64,000 bases of DNA from Carboxylicivirga sediminis (GTDB lineage Bacteria > Bacteroidota > Bacteroidia > Bacteroidales > Marinilabiliaceae), in NCBI RefSeq assembly GCF_018156225.1, contig NZ_JAGTAR010000009.1:62001-126000 (forward strand), written 5' to 3'. Position numbers and translations under genes: made by a program. The notes beneath the pieces are model-generated. The model was not told where the DNA came from. It was given only the letters and a program-made list of their open reading frames with translations, and ran no database searches. The stretch's first letter is position 1, and the number at the start of each line of letters is the position of its first letter. This document shows, piece by piece, positions 1 through 7,142 of the stretch.

Positions 1-724
1 GCACCCAATTGTACGTTTTAGTCAGATCATGATAGACCATAGCAACGCTTAATAATTTAGTTTTGCGTTTTTCTGTTCGAAGCTGCTGTTGGCGAAGAGT
101 CTCTTCTTTTTCGCGCTGTTTGCGGTTGACAATCTCTGTGATTGCCTTCGAAGCATTCAATGTTCTCTTGTATTCGGTCATTATCTCAACCGAAAAATCA
201 TGCGCTTCAATCAATATGATGTCGTCAACTACTTTTTGAATAAAAGCATTGCATTCATCCTTATACTTCTTAAGTGATGTAGACAGATTGATATTGATTT
301 TTGCATCTTCAAATGTTAAAAAATCAATCTCAGAGGCCACGCATAATTCATTGAAATAAGCTTCGACTTTCTGCTTTTTTTCATCCTTTAAGGTGATTTC
401 TACACTTTCAATTTTGCCTTTTAGCTTGGCAATTGCCTCGGCATACTTGGTCGATACTTCATTTTTATACACTTCATTGAAGCGTTCATATGGCTCAGCA
501 ATGGCACCTTTAACAGCTTTTCTCTGTTCCTCAAAGCTTTTAAGTTCATTATTCAAGTCAGCTCTAAGAGTTTTAAGAGACTTGACAGTATCTTCAGTAG
601 CCACCAGGTTGTCTATGTTTAAATCAACCAATCTCTTCGTAACGTTGGCTCCAATTTCATTTAGTGCATGATGAATAACTGGGGCTTGGGATAGCTTAAT
701 TTCTAAGCTCTTTACTTCTTCCAT
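1..724 (-). CDS. DUF1351-like phage early protein (3' end outside window)
   Basis: An open frame starts with ATG at 724 and runs leftward off the window edge without a stop, giving about 241 residues. It opens MEEVKSLEIKLSQAPVI and is rich in Lys, Glu and Leu with long helical, probably coiled-coil stretches. The pattern (short beta start, repeated helices, a segment like ERFNEVYKNEV) resembles the DUF1351 family, which in phages of Firmicutes and Bacteroidota sits beside single-strand annealing or recombination genes. It is the most distal visible gene of a leftward operon with short or overlapping junctions. The family assignment is from memory of the pattern and is moderately sure; a direct role in recombination is inference. 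Confidence 0.65.
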   Translation of the reverse strand, partial: MEEVKSLEIKLSQAPVIHHALNEIGANVTKRLVDLNIDNLVATEDTVKSLKTLRADLNNELKSFEEQRKAVKGAIAEPYERFNEVYKNEVSTKYAEAIAKLKGKIESVEITLKDEKKQKVEAYFNELCVASEIDFLTFEDAKININLSTSLKKYKDECNAFIQKVVDDIILIEAHDFSVEIMTEYKRTLNASKAITEIVNRKQREKEETLRQQQLRTEKRKTKLLSVAMVYHDLTKTYNWV

Positions 725-729
725 GATTA

Positions 730-924
730 TTAGTTATTAATGGTTTGATTCTTCTTTACTTTTCGCAGGATGCCGTTTTTGATAATCTGTTTCTCTTTTT
801 CAAAATCGTGCTCCTGTAGGTCGTATCTGATAGCCATTCCTGTTTCACTGTTGACTATCCGCAAGATTCCGTGGTCCGGTGACGATATCATCGTCAGTTT
901 TTCAGTTAATTTTTCTTCACTCAT
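730..924 (-). CDS. Small phage protein of unknown function
   Basis: A 64-residue charged protein beginning MSEEKLTEKLTMISS and ending in a basic stretch (KVKKNQTINN). I do not recognise a family. Its ATG overlaps the stop codon of the upstream zinc-ribbon gene by one base (TAATG on the minus strand), and the next gene begins 5 bases after its stop, so it is almost certainly translated as part of the early operon. No cysteines, membrane segments or signal peptide are visible. Confidence 0.6.
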   Translation of the reverse strand: MSEEKLTEKLTMISSPDHGILRIVNSETGMAIRYDLQEHDFEKEKQIIKNGILRKVKKNQTINN

Positions 925-1127
925 TATCGTGGAGGTTTAGAATAATCGATTGGATAAAAGGTGTCTGTCTCATCGTAAAAACCGCAGTCCATACACCATG
1001 ATGTGCCACTCTTCTTATCCTCTTTGATATCGGTTCCTTCGCACTCGGGGCATTTTGGATCTTCATTCCAAAGCCTTTCGGGCGTGCTCCAAGGTGCATC
1101 GTGCAGGTCTGTATTCTGGATGAGCAT
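924..1127 (-). CDS. Small zinc-ribbon phage protein
   Basis: About 67 residues if translation starts at the ATG at 1127 (MLIQNTDLHDAPW); an ATG at 1148 is possible but would overlap the upstream gene further. The body has two CxxC knuckles (CPEC and CMDC, 18 residues apart), the four-cysteine layout of a zinc ribbon, followed by an acidic/aromatic tail (GFYDETDTFYP). Such single-ribbon proteins are common in phage early operons, but no specific function can be given. It overlaps the stop of the HTH gene upstream and the start of the 64-residue gene downstream. Confidence 0.65.
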   Translation of the reverse strand: MLIQNTDLHDAPWSTPERLWNEDPKCPECEGTDIKEDKKSGTSWCMDCGFYDETDTFYPIDYSKPPR

Positions 1128-1137
1128 GATTATTGTG

Positions 1138-1374
1138 TTAGCCTGCAACTCTCACAGGAATTGAACATCTTGATTGCTCGACGAATGCGTCCAGGTCTGT
1201 TCTCTTGTAGAGAATCTTCTTACCATTGGGGATGTAGAACGGTAAACCATGATTTTCGCGCCATTCACGAAACATATTGTGATTACCTATCCCAAGATAA
1301 ATGGCTGCTTCTTGCTCGGTGAGCCATTGCTTCTTTTCAAGATTGCAAACAATTGTAGTTTCTTTCTTCGCCAT
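1138..1374 (-). CDS. Excisionase-like helix-turn-helix protein
   Basis: A 78-residue protein. After a short start it has LTEQEAAIYLGIGNHNMFREWR, then a wing-like GLPFYIPNGKKILYKRTDLDAFVE. This is the layout of MerR-like/excisionase DNA-binding domains: a helix-turn-helix, then a beta hairpin with a basic residue, then a closing helix. In integrative elements such proteins often act as recombination directionality factors or early regulators; which one applies here is inference. Its start overlaps the end of the LuxR-type gene by 38 bases. The domain call is fairly sure. Confidence 0.72.
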   Translation of the reverse strand: MAKKETTIVCNLEKKQWLTEQEAAIYLGIGNHNMFREWRENHGLPFYIPNGKKILYKRTDLDAFVEQSRCSIPVRVAG

Positions 1375-1633
1375 GTTTAGTGGTATTGAGGTTTCTGATT
1401 ATTTTCAACTTATTGTCGCTTGGAGAGCGTCTGAATTGCACGTTGAAGGTGCATTCTAACCAGGCGCGTGAGAGGTCAGTGCGGCTTTTACTCTGTGTTT
1501 TCTCAAAAGCCTTCTGAATGTGCGTCTTAACGGTGTCGATGGAGATGAACAGTACCTCCGCGATTTCTTTGTTCGATTTTCCGAGAAAGATTAGCATGGC
1601 TATTTCTTCCTCCCTTTCTGTCAATAGTTTCAT
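1337..1633 (-). CDS. LuxR-type helix-turn-helix regulator
   Basis: A 98-residue protein with a LuxR/GerE DNA-binding domain at residues 1-60: LTEREEEIAMLIFLGKSNKEIAEVLFIS followed by DTVKTHIQKAFEKT. There is no receiver or ligand-binding domain. It is the first gene of the leftward operon and faces the repressor gene across a 328-base gap. In phages of this phylum such stand-alone domains are plausible early activators, but no target can be named. The C-terminal 40 residues are unlike the family and overlap the next gene. Confidence 0.75.
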   Translation of the reverse strand: MKLLTEREEEIAMLIFLGKSNKEIAEVLFISIDTVKTHIQKAFEKTQSKSRTDLSRAWLECTFNVQFRRSPSDNKLKIIRNLNTTKHGEERNYNCLQS

Positions 1634-1961
1634 GATTATCCCGATTCATTGTTGTTGGTTTATTTTGTATATAGTTGGTGAATGACCCTTTGAGTCATCC
1701 TATAGAATTGTTGTTTTCACACTTTTGAGTGATTGACGTCAGGTTTTTTGTTTTCATAATTTTGTATTAGATTTAAATTAAACCAATAGCCAATAATTTG
1801 AATTAATACACGTCTTGTTTGCTTGTTATTGTGTTGTTATTCATGGTTTAAATGGTTTATTGGTATTTGTTAAATCGAAAATACAACCAAAGTGTGCATA
1901 TATGCAAATTAAATTTGTTAAAATGCACACATTAGTTGTTTGTTTAGAATAGTTCTAAATA
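1634..1961. promoter_or_regulatory. Divergent lysogeny control region
   Basis: This 328-base, AT-rich gap separates the leftward LuxR-type gene from the rightward repressor and holds no gene I can support. A rightward Bacteroidota-type promoter candidate is TTG at 1734-1736, 20 bases, then TAATTTTG at 1757-1764. Operator-like repeats lie at 1892-1930: GTGTGCAT at 1892-1899 and ATGCACAC at 1923-1930 face each other across 23 bases, and TGCATATATGCA at 1895-1906 is itself a perfect palindrome. The leftward promoter could not be picked out. Confidence 0.55.
1892..1930. promoter_or_regulatory. Operator-like inverted repeat near repressor start
   Basis: GTGTGCAT and ATGCACAC form 8-base inverted arms, and a 12-base palindrome overlaps the left arm. 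The site ends about 30 bases before the repressor ATG, a normal place for an autoregulatory operator. The same TGTGCA/TGCACA core recurs four times just upstream of the integrase. Binding by the adjacent repressor is inference. Confidence 0.5.
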
Positions 1962-2483
1962 ATGAGACCTGAAGAGATATTGAGTAAATTTCTTGATGAG
2001 CTTGGAGTAAGTGCATCTGAGTTGGCTGAAAAGCTTGGTTATGAAAGGGCTGAAAAGCTTTATAAAATCCTTAGAGGTCAAGCGAAGAGTATATCAGTCC
2101 AAATACAGGAGGATATATTGAGAGTGTATCCAGGCACTAATAAGTTGTTTTTATTGACTGGCGAAGGAGAGGTGTTTAAGAGGGAATTTAATAATAATAA
2201 GATTGGAAATTACATTGAAAGTCATGTTGGAGATATAAATACACAAGTTTTTGAAGAATTAATTGAGATTTCAAAAGACATAAAGAGTATTCCTGATGAT
2301 AAAGATGAGCTAAATAGAATTATTCATGGAATGTCTGATGAATCGCATAGTGGGTTGAAGATTTTATTGGCGACAATAAAAAGGCTTGAAAAGGAGCTTG
2401 ATGTAAAGGATGAAATTATTAAATCGAAAGACGAGATAATACAATCAAAAAACGAAATTATAGAGCTATTGAAAAATAAATAA
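1962..2483 (+). CDS. Phage-type HTH repressor with coiled-coil tail
   Basis: A 173-residue protein. Residues 1-60 form an XRE/CI-like helix-turn-helix (LGVSASELAEKLGYERAEKLYKILRG), a type typical of Bacteroidota phage repressors that recognise an early operator. Residues 75-100 are short and polar. The C-terminus is a repeated heptad tail (KDEIIKSKDEIIQSKNEIIE), probably an oligomerising coiled coil instead of a peptidase domain, so SOS self-cleavage is not suggested. It opens the rightward operon, opposite the early operon, as a lysogeny repressor would. The repressor role is inferred from domain and position. Confidence 0.78.
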   Translation: MRPEEILSKFLDELGVSASELAEKLGYERAEKLYKILRGQAKSISVQIQEDILRVYPGTNKLFLLTGEGEVFKREFNNNKIGNYIESHVGDINTQVFEELIEISKDIKSIPDDKDELNRIIHGMSDESHSGLKILLATIKRLEKELDVKDEIIKSKDEIIQSKNEIIELLKNK

Positions 2484-2501
2484 CCCACCAAATCAAACCT
2501 A

Positions 2502-2807
2502 ATGAATGCAAAAAAACTAAAAACACTCCTTTTTGAAAGGAATGAAGAAGGTGTATATGATGTAGAGGTGTTAAAAAAGCTTGAAGACTTTCTCGAAGAT
2601 GCGAAAGAGACAACTGATGATAAAATCTCTCTATCTGAAGTTAAGAAATCAGAACTGATGTTTTATAGTGAATTGCTTCACAATAAATACACAAGAGAGA
2701 AGTTAAAGGCTATACAAAGCAATACAGGAGTTGTTAAGGTTATTGTGTTGATTTATTTTGTGATTTCGCTGATAGTGGCATTCTTTTTATTGCTTGGCTT
2801 GCGATGA
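2502..2807 (+). CDS. Small C-terminally membrane-anchored protein
   Basis: A 101-residue protein of unknown family. Residues 1-75 are charged and helical; residues 76-99 (VVKVIVLIYFVISLIVAFFLLLGL) form one clear transmembrane helix, giving a tail-anchored topology. It begins 18 bases after the repressor stop and its TGA overlaps the next ATG (ATGA), so the genes are translationally coupled. Expression from the lysogenic operon suggests a maintenance or superinfection-related role, but this is only inference. Confidence 0.65.
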   Translation: MNAKKLKTLLFERNEEGVYDVEVLKKLEDFLEDAKETTDDKISLSEVKKSELMFYSELLHNKYTREKLKAIQSNTGVVKVIVLIYFVISLIVAFFLLLGLR

Positions 2808-2974
2808 TAAACAATAGGATAGTCATATCGGACAGTCAAATTGGGGCCTATATTGAAAAGAGCTTAGGGAAAGTTAGGTTAGGTAAAAAAGAGCTCCAAA
2901 AGGAGAATGAACTTTTACGGAAACGTATTGATGAACTGGAAGAGGAAATACGAAGCCTTAGAGAGAAAAAATAA
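2804..2974 (+). CDS. 56-residue coiled-coil protein coupled by ATGA
   Basis: This short frame starts ATG at 2804 inside the preceding stop (ATGA) and ends TAA at 2972-2974. It encodes MINNRIVISDSQIGAYIEKS and then a strongly heptad-patterned basic/acidic helix (KELQKENELLRKRIDELEEE). The ATGA overlap and clean coiled-coil pattern support real translation. I know no family. The following 110 bases (2975-3084) hold no gene I can support. Confidence 0.6.
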   Translation: MINNRIVISDSQIGAYIEKSLGKVRLGKKELQKENELLRKRIDELEEEIRSLREKK

Positions 2975-3084
2975 TTATTCGGGATAATTAGATATACACT
3001 ATTGCTAATTAATTAAGAAGGGAGGTGACGCAACAGACATCATCTAGACGATCATTGTGTTGAAAATAATGTGGGAAAATAGTC

Positions 3085-3474
3085 ATGAAACTATTTAAGA
3101 AGGGAATCTTAAAACTAGGTATTTGCAGGTATTTAAATCTGCGTCAACGCATTAAGTTAGAACGTAAAAAAGCTTTGATTGAGCTGAGGGAAGAGCAACT
3201 TAAATTAAAGCTTGAACTCGTAGACGATAGAGATAGGTTTCTGAAAGAAAAACTAAATGTTGTTCGGAATCTTATTGATTATCAGTTAGAACTTAATACT
3301 GTCAGTGAAACACAAATTAAGATTATTCGTGAATTTTTGGGGGAACCAGTCATGGAAAAGATCCGAGGGCTAAATATCAATATAGCCCATTCGGATATAG
3401 AAAAAGTAACCCTAAAACAGACATCTAATGATCGAGAAAAGGAAAGTTTGGGAGAGCAAAAGAGCGATCCTTGA
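3085..3474 (+). CDS. Basic coiled-coil protein of unknown function
   Basis: A 129-residue protein with a basic N-terminus (MKLFKKGILKLGI) and a long helical stretch at residues 20-70, rich in Leu, Lys and Glu (LIELREEQLKLKLELVDDR). The C-terminal 40 residues are polar. No catalytic motif or membrane helix is visible. Its last 47 bases overlap the next gene in another frame, the compact packing expected inside the element. I do not recognise the family. Confidence 0.55.
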   Translation: MKLFKKGILKLGICRYLNLRQRIKLERKKALIELREEQLKLKLELVDDRDRFLKEKLNVVRNLIDYQLELNTVSETQIKIIREFLGEPVMEKIRGLNINIAHSDIEKVTLKQTSNDREKESLGEQKSDP

Positions 3475-3844
3475 ATACTACGAAGCGCTTTCGCTTCTGG
3501 TAAAGAGATACAAGCAATTCCTGCCCTCTTCGGAGTACAGGGATGTTATGTTGAAGTCTTTACAATACTACACCGAACTGCGCTGCAACCATCTGGTTGT
3601 TGACTCTGCTTTTGCTGGGCCTGTAAGCGAGAATGATATCGTTTGGGCCTGCGAGCAATATGAATCAATTGCGAATAAGAGCCTGTTAGATAAATTGCAT
3701 GTTGTACGGCCGTACTCCGTTTATACGCAATATTCTATACTTGAATTTCAAAGACGCCTCTATGGGAGCATACCTATTTTAGTTTACCCCACCATGGAGG
3801 AAGTCTTGAATTCTATCAAACCAAATTTAATTCCCGCAAAATGA
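3428..3844 (+). CDS. Unknown protein of the prophage accessory operon
   Basis: A 138-residue protein, mostly helical, with regular aromatic residues (EYYEALSLLVKRYKQF, YYTELRCNHL). There is no signal peptide or membrane helix. It overlaps the previous gene by 47 bases, and its stop overlaps the ATG of the lipoprotein gene (ATGA at 3841-3844). An internal start nearer the end of the overlap is possible but no better candidate stands out. Family and function are unknown. Confidence 0.55.
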   Translation: MIEKRKVWESKRAILEYYEALSLLVKRYKQFLPSSEYRDVMLKSLQYYTELRCNHLVVDSAFAGPVSENDIVWACEQYESIANKSLLDKLHVVRPYSVYTQYSILEFQRRLYGSIPILVYPTMEEVLNSIKPNLIPAK

Positions 3845-4644
3845 AAAAACTACTGTTTGGCCTGATGTTGTTTCTTGTTTATGGGTGTTCCTCTTCGGAA
3901 ACAGAAGAGCCATATCAGATAGAGTTTATGAATACTTCTTCTTTGGGCCTATTATATAATCATGTTCCTGTAAAACTTTACGCTATGTCTTCGGATGAAA
4001 GGCTTGATAAGGTTGAATTTTATTTTGATGACGAATTAATTGGAGTTAAGATTTCGGCACCCTATGAAGTTGAATACGTGCCAATAGATGTGCCACCTGG
4101 CGAACATGGCATTTCAATCATTGCATATTTCGATAATGAACCGTTGGAGATGTATTATGGAGCGGTTAGTCTGCAGCTAAGGTTAGGTGATAAATATCAG
4201 GGCGGTGTTATTTTTAAGCTAGATGATGACGGAGAGCATGGATTAATCGCATCAGAAGAGGACTGTGTAAATGGAGGCGATAAGAAGTTTGGCTTTAGTG
4301 GTTATGGTAAGTTATATGGGGCAACCAGTGCGACGGATGGCTTGGTGAATACGGAAGCAATAGTCAAAGAAGCTAATTATTCTTGGGTTGCTGCGGCTGC
4401 TTGCTATAACTATGAGCATGGGGGATATGATGATTGGTATCTTCCGTCTAAATCTGAACTTGAACTGTTGTCCGACAATTTTAAGATTGTTGGCGGGTTT
4501 GAGTTTACTGATGAATACTCAAGAGGGTATTGGAGCTCAACTGAGATTGATGAAACAACGGCTTATCTTGTGAGGATAGAGGCAATGACTGGTAAATATT
4601 ACAAGGACAGAGTCTATCAAGTTAGAGCCATAAGAAAGTTTTAA
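3841..4644 (+). CDS. Prophage-borne lipoprotein with Ig-like and Lcl/DUF1566-like domains
   Basis: A 267-residue exported lipoprotein: a hydrophobic N-terminus ends in the lipobox LVYGC with Cys16. Residues 30-110 look like a bacterial Ig/Big-type beta sandwich (KVEFYFDDELIGVKISAPYEVEY). Residues 115-267 match the DUF1566/Lcl C-terminal fold, with GGVIFKLDDDGEHGLIA near its start, then DDWYLPSKSEL and a terminal RAIRKF. That domain is common in surface lipoproteins of Bacteroidota. Overlapping junctions on both sides place it firmly in the lysogenic operon, so the element probably changes the surface of its host. A role in superinfection exclusion or adhesion is inference. Confidence 0.75.
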   Translation: MKKLLFGLMLFLVYGCSSSETEEPYQIEFMNTSSLGLLYNHVPVKLYAMSSDERLDKVEFYFDDELIGVKISAPYEVEYVPIDVPPGEHGISIIAYFDNEPLEMYYGAVSLQLRLGDKYQGGVIFKLDDDGEHGLIASEEDCVNGGDKKFGFSGYGKLYGATSATDGLVNTEAIVKEANYSWVAAAACYNYEHGGYDDWYLPSKSELELLSDNFKIVGGFEFTDEYSRGYWSSTEIDETTAYLVRIEAMTGKYYKDRVYQVRAIRKF

Positions 4645-5411
4645 TGTTACGCATCGAAATACATAAGTCGCGCTCAAAGCGCTATGCTGAAGTGGTTGAA
4701 TTAGCTCACAGGTATGGAGCTATTAAGGATAGAGAACTTTTAATTCTAACCATTGAAGATTATGATCTTTTTTCGGCTTATGAAGATTATTTCGATCTAT
4801 TAATGATTATCTGCAAATGGAAAACTGTAAAGGCATATTATAGGGGTGAGCCGGTAAAGTTGTATCGGTTCATCCTTAATAGTAAATTCATTTACGACTG
4901 CGCCTCAGAGCGTCATAATGCTGACGAGAAGTATTGCTGGCAAAATCCACATAAAGAGGGATGGACTTGCAAGAAGCTTATAAAGATAAGCCGTTATGTT
5001 CGTGATGGAGTAAGAAATTATTATGAATATGGAGCCTTCAATAAAGATGTATGGCGTATAGATAAGAATGCACTACTTGACAAGCTAGGTAGTGAAGTGC
5101 TATCTTCCAAGTGTCATCTATGCCCATATTTTGATTTTCAAAATATCGTCGAGATAGTAGCCCGGGGGTTGCCAGAGTGCCTGATTGCTGATGGTATATT
5201 CTTCGTGCAAGAGAATGGCAGGATAAAGCACAAGATTTCAATTGATGAGATTAATCAAATGCAAATGATGGGCGTATTGTCAAAGCTGGTTAATTATGGC
5301 TTTACAAAACTTGCGCTATCGATGCGCCCAGGAGAGAAGTTTTACAACGCTGATAAAATGTATAAAAAGCATCTAGATGGATATCTGAAAAGAGGCATTA
5401 GCCTCAATTAA
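4644..5411 (+). CDS. Unknown 255-residue protein of the prophage
   Basis: The start overlaps the lipoprotein stop by one base (TAATG). The protein is soluble, with mixed alpha/beta composition and scattered cysteines (ASERHNADEKYCWQNPHKE, and LSSKCHLCPYFDF containing CxxC). No known catalytic signature is visible. The paired Cys/His residues could bind metal, but no standard zinc-finger spacing is complete. It lies last but one in the operon, just before a small coiled-coil gene and the convergent integrase. I do not recognise the family. Confidence 0.55.
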   Translation: MLRIEIHKSRSKRYAEVVELAHRYGAIKDRELLILTIEDYDLFSAYEDYFDLLMIICKWKTVKAYYRGEPVKLYRFILNSKFIYDCASERHNADEKYCWQNPHKEGWTCKKLIKISRYVRDGVRNYYEYGAFNKDVWRIDKNALLDKLGSEVLSSKCHLCPYFDFQNIVEIVARGLPECLIADGIFFVQENGRIKHKISIDEINQMQMMGVLSKLVNYGFTKLALSMRPGEKFYNADKMYKKHLDGYLKRGISLN

Positions 5412-5431
5412 ACCAATTTAAAACCAAAACC

Positions 5432-5623
5432 ATGAGTTATTTTTTTAATAAACTGAAAGCCAAAAATCAAAAGATTAAGGAGCTTGAACGCATTATTTTA
5501 ATGAAGGAGCGCTTAAACAAGGAGCTTCAAAATAGGTGCTCGGTGCTTGAGGATGAGTTAATTTTTGCATCACAAGACATGCAGAAGAATATGGAGGTGC
5601 TTAAGACTTTTGCTTCTTCTTGA
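5432..5623 (+). CDS. Small coiled-coil protein overlapping integrase end
   Basis: A 63-residue protein (MSYFFNKLKAKNQKIKELER) with heptad spacing through almost its whole length, so probably a coiled coil. It starts 20 bases after the previous stop, preceded by the A-rich, AAACC-containing context seen at several starts here. Its last 23 bases overlap the 3' end of the convergent integrase. It is short and of unknown family, so only moderately certain. Confidence 0.5.
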   Translation: MSYFFNKLKAKNQKIKELERIILMKERLNKELQNRCSVLEDELIFASQDMQKNMEVLKTFASS

Positions 5624-6827
5624 GATTGAAAGCATATTCGATCACCTTTTTATTAGCCTTGTCTACTTTCTCCTGGTCAAAATTGATGTATATGTCTGTT
5701 ACGGTTTTTTGCCCATGGCCAAGTGCGGCAGCGATCGTTTCCTTAGGAATTTCAAGTTCTGCTGCATATGTAGCCCATGAGTGTCGTGCATGGTACATCG
5801 AACAAACAGGGATATCAATTTTTTTTGTTATTCGCTCAAGGCTCTTGTTGAAGCCGTTGGCCATAGAATTTTTATTGGCATACCGTTCACTGTAAAAAAG
5901 CAGCCTTTCACCACTGCCTTGATGTTTCTTTATGATATCCATGGCCATTGGATGGATCTTAATACTATAATCCCTTTTAGTCTTTCGTCTTTCGTACACC
6001 AACCGCTCGCCTTGAATACAGCCTTTCTTAAGGTGAAACAGATCTACTGGGTTAATGCCCTGTAGAAGGAAAGAAAGCAGAAAAGCATCCCTTCCGATTT
6101 CTGTACTTTGAAGGTCTGGTGCATGAAATTGTGCAATAGCTCTAAAGTGGTCCAAACTCAAGTTGCGGTGTTTGGTTTTGGGTTTGGGAATTTTAAATCC
6201 TCTTCTTCCAAAAGGGTATAACTCAAATGGAATAAGTGGAGTTGGTTCATCTAAGGCCTTATTAATGATTGCCCGAATATTTCGAAAATCCAAAGACCTC
6301 GTTGTTTGCGAATAGCCATTTGACGCCATCCAATTTTCGTAAGTCTCTAGCCAATGCTTATTGATGGAATTAAAATTGATGTTTTCATTATTAGTGAAAT
6401 TATTTATCCTTTTTAAAGTCTCCTTATATATACCCCATGTTCTTCCAGGTCTGGCCTTCATGAGTTCGATTTGCTTCTTATAGTATTGAGTGAAAGAAGA
6501 GGGGTTGTAATGGTCTCCATTTTGAACGGCTTCAATTCGCTCTTTGACATCATCAACAGACAATAGGTTTATGTGCTTGATTTCATAGAGTGTCTCTTTT
6601 AGCTCAATAATAAGCTTCTGCAGCTTTAAATTTGTGGCTTTTAGGTTGGGTATTTCCGGTGTTTTTTTCTTAAACTGTGCAAGTTTATTATCCCAATTTT
6701 CTTTTGTTGACGTGTATTCGGTTTGTAAATACCTGTTAGCTCCCTTGTGGGAAATTCTAATTTTTAACGGATATACCTTTGTTTTCGAGCTATATCTTGT
6801 GTCAAGATACAATGATACTTTGGCCAT
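5601..6827 (-). CDS. Tyrosine recombinase (integrase) of the element
   Basis: A 408-residue phage/ICE-type integrase. Residues 1-90 form an Arm/AP2-like N-terminal domain (MAKVSLYLDTRYSSKTKVYPL), about 110-200 a SAM-like core-binding domain (SSFTQYYKKQIELMKARPG), and about 220-395 the catalytic domain. Visible there are ARHSW with Arg near 348, LGHG near 370 and the nucleophile Tyr in DIYINFD near 379. Two usual active-site positions differ: the first Arg is Asn in GINPVDL (near 258), and the His of HxxR is Tyr (YHAR). Bacteroidota integrases such as IntDOT are known to lack the first Arg, so it may still be active. It presumably integrates and excises the element. Confidence 0.92.
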   Translation of the reverse strand: MAKVSLYLDTRYSSKTKVYPLKIRISHKGANRYLQTEYTSTKENWDNKLAQFKKKTPEIPNLKATNLKLQKLIIELKETLYEIKHINLLSVDDVKERIEAVQNGDHYNPSSFTQYYKKQIELMKARPGRTWGIYKETLKRINNFTNNENINFNSINKHWLETYENWMASNGYSQTTRSLDFRNIRAIINKALDEPTPLIPFELYPFGRRGFKIPKPKTKHRNLSLDHFRAIAQFHAPDLQSTEIGRDAFLLSFLLQGINPVDLFHLKKGCIQGERLVYERRKTKRDYSIKIHPMAMDIIKKHQGSGERLLFYSERYANKNSMANGFNKSLERITKKIDIPVCSMYHARHSWATYAAELEIPKETIAAALGHGQKTVTDIYINFDQEKVDKANKKVIEYAFNLKKKQKS

Positions 6828-6842
6828 GGTTTATTGGTTTAC

Positions 6843-6891
6843 TTGCACATCTTTTGCACATTTTTCAATACAAAAGTGCAAAAATGTGCAA
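6843..6891. promoter_or_regulatory. Nested inverted repeats upstream of integrase
   Basis: Two nested inverted pairs lie 16 bases before the integrase ATG (minus strand): TTGCACAT at 6843-6850 with ATGTGCAA at 6884-6891, and TTTTGCAC at 6852-6859 with GTGCAAAA at 6876-6883. TTGCACAT also repeats directly at 6854-6861. The arrangement suits a repressor operator or integrase/excisionase arm sites. The rest of the gap to the next gene (6892-7142) holds the terminator below and no supported gene. Confidence 0.5.
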
Positions 6892-7015
6892 AATAATGCA
6901 AGTGAAAATTGAAGGGAAGTTATGTGTGTGTTCTTTAAAAGTATTGTTAATAAGGGGGTATAGCGTATTTAGTTTATCTGTTATTAATAGGTTGTTAACG
7001 TTTCATGGACGGTTA

Positions 7016-7052
7016 CAGCTGCAATACTTTGAGTTATTGCAGCTGTTTTTTT
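7016..7052 (+). terminator. Strong hairpin terminator at the element boundary
   Basis: CAGCTGCAATA (7016-7026) and TATTGCAGCTG (7035-7045) form an 11-bp stem followed by a T-run ending near 7052. It points rightward, yet the nearest gene to the left (the integrase) runs leftward. It may have served a host gene now separated from it by the inserted element. Confidence 0.7.
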
Positions 7053-7142
7053 GAGTTTAAAATTAAATGATCAACCAAGAATAACTTTGAAAAATACTAT
7101 TTTCGTGAGCCGAAATAATCGAAACGAATAAATTTAAGGAAG

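Larger units (their letters stand above)
1..6891. mobile_element. Right-hand part of a temperate prophage-like element
   Basis: The genes up to the integrase form a classic lysogeny module. A leftward early operon holds a DUF1351-like protein, a zinc-ribbon protein and two helix-turn-helix proteins. A regulatory gap follows, then a rightward HTH repressor, small unknown genes and a lipoprotein, and finally a convergent tyrosine recombinase. The left end lies outside the window and no structural phage genes are seen, so an integrative element other than a phage is possible. The right boundary is inferred from the repeat cluster upstream of the integrase. I could not identify a duplicated attachment core; the true junction lies somewhere between about 6892 and 7140. 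Confidence 0.75.

Noticed and set aside
3019-3034. Shine-Dalgarno-like AAGGGAGGTGACG run suggesting a missed small gene
   Set aside because: No ATG or GTG at a suitable distance opens a frame of useful length, and this phylum rarely uses such sites; the next gene starts at 3085.
1852-6838. 13-base direct repeat ATGGTTTATTGGT at 1852-1864 and 6826-6838 as an attachment core
   Set aside because: Both copies are inside the element and the second includes the integrase start; AAACC-rich sequence precedes several starts here, so it is better explained as a translation-start context.
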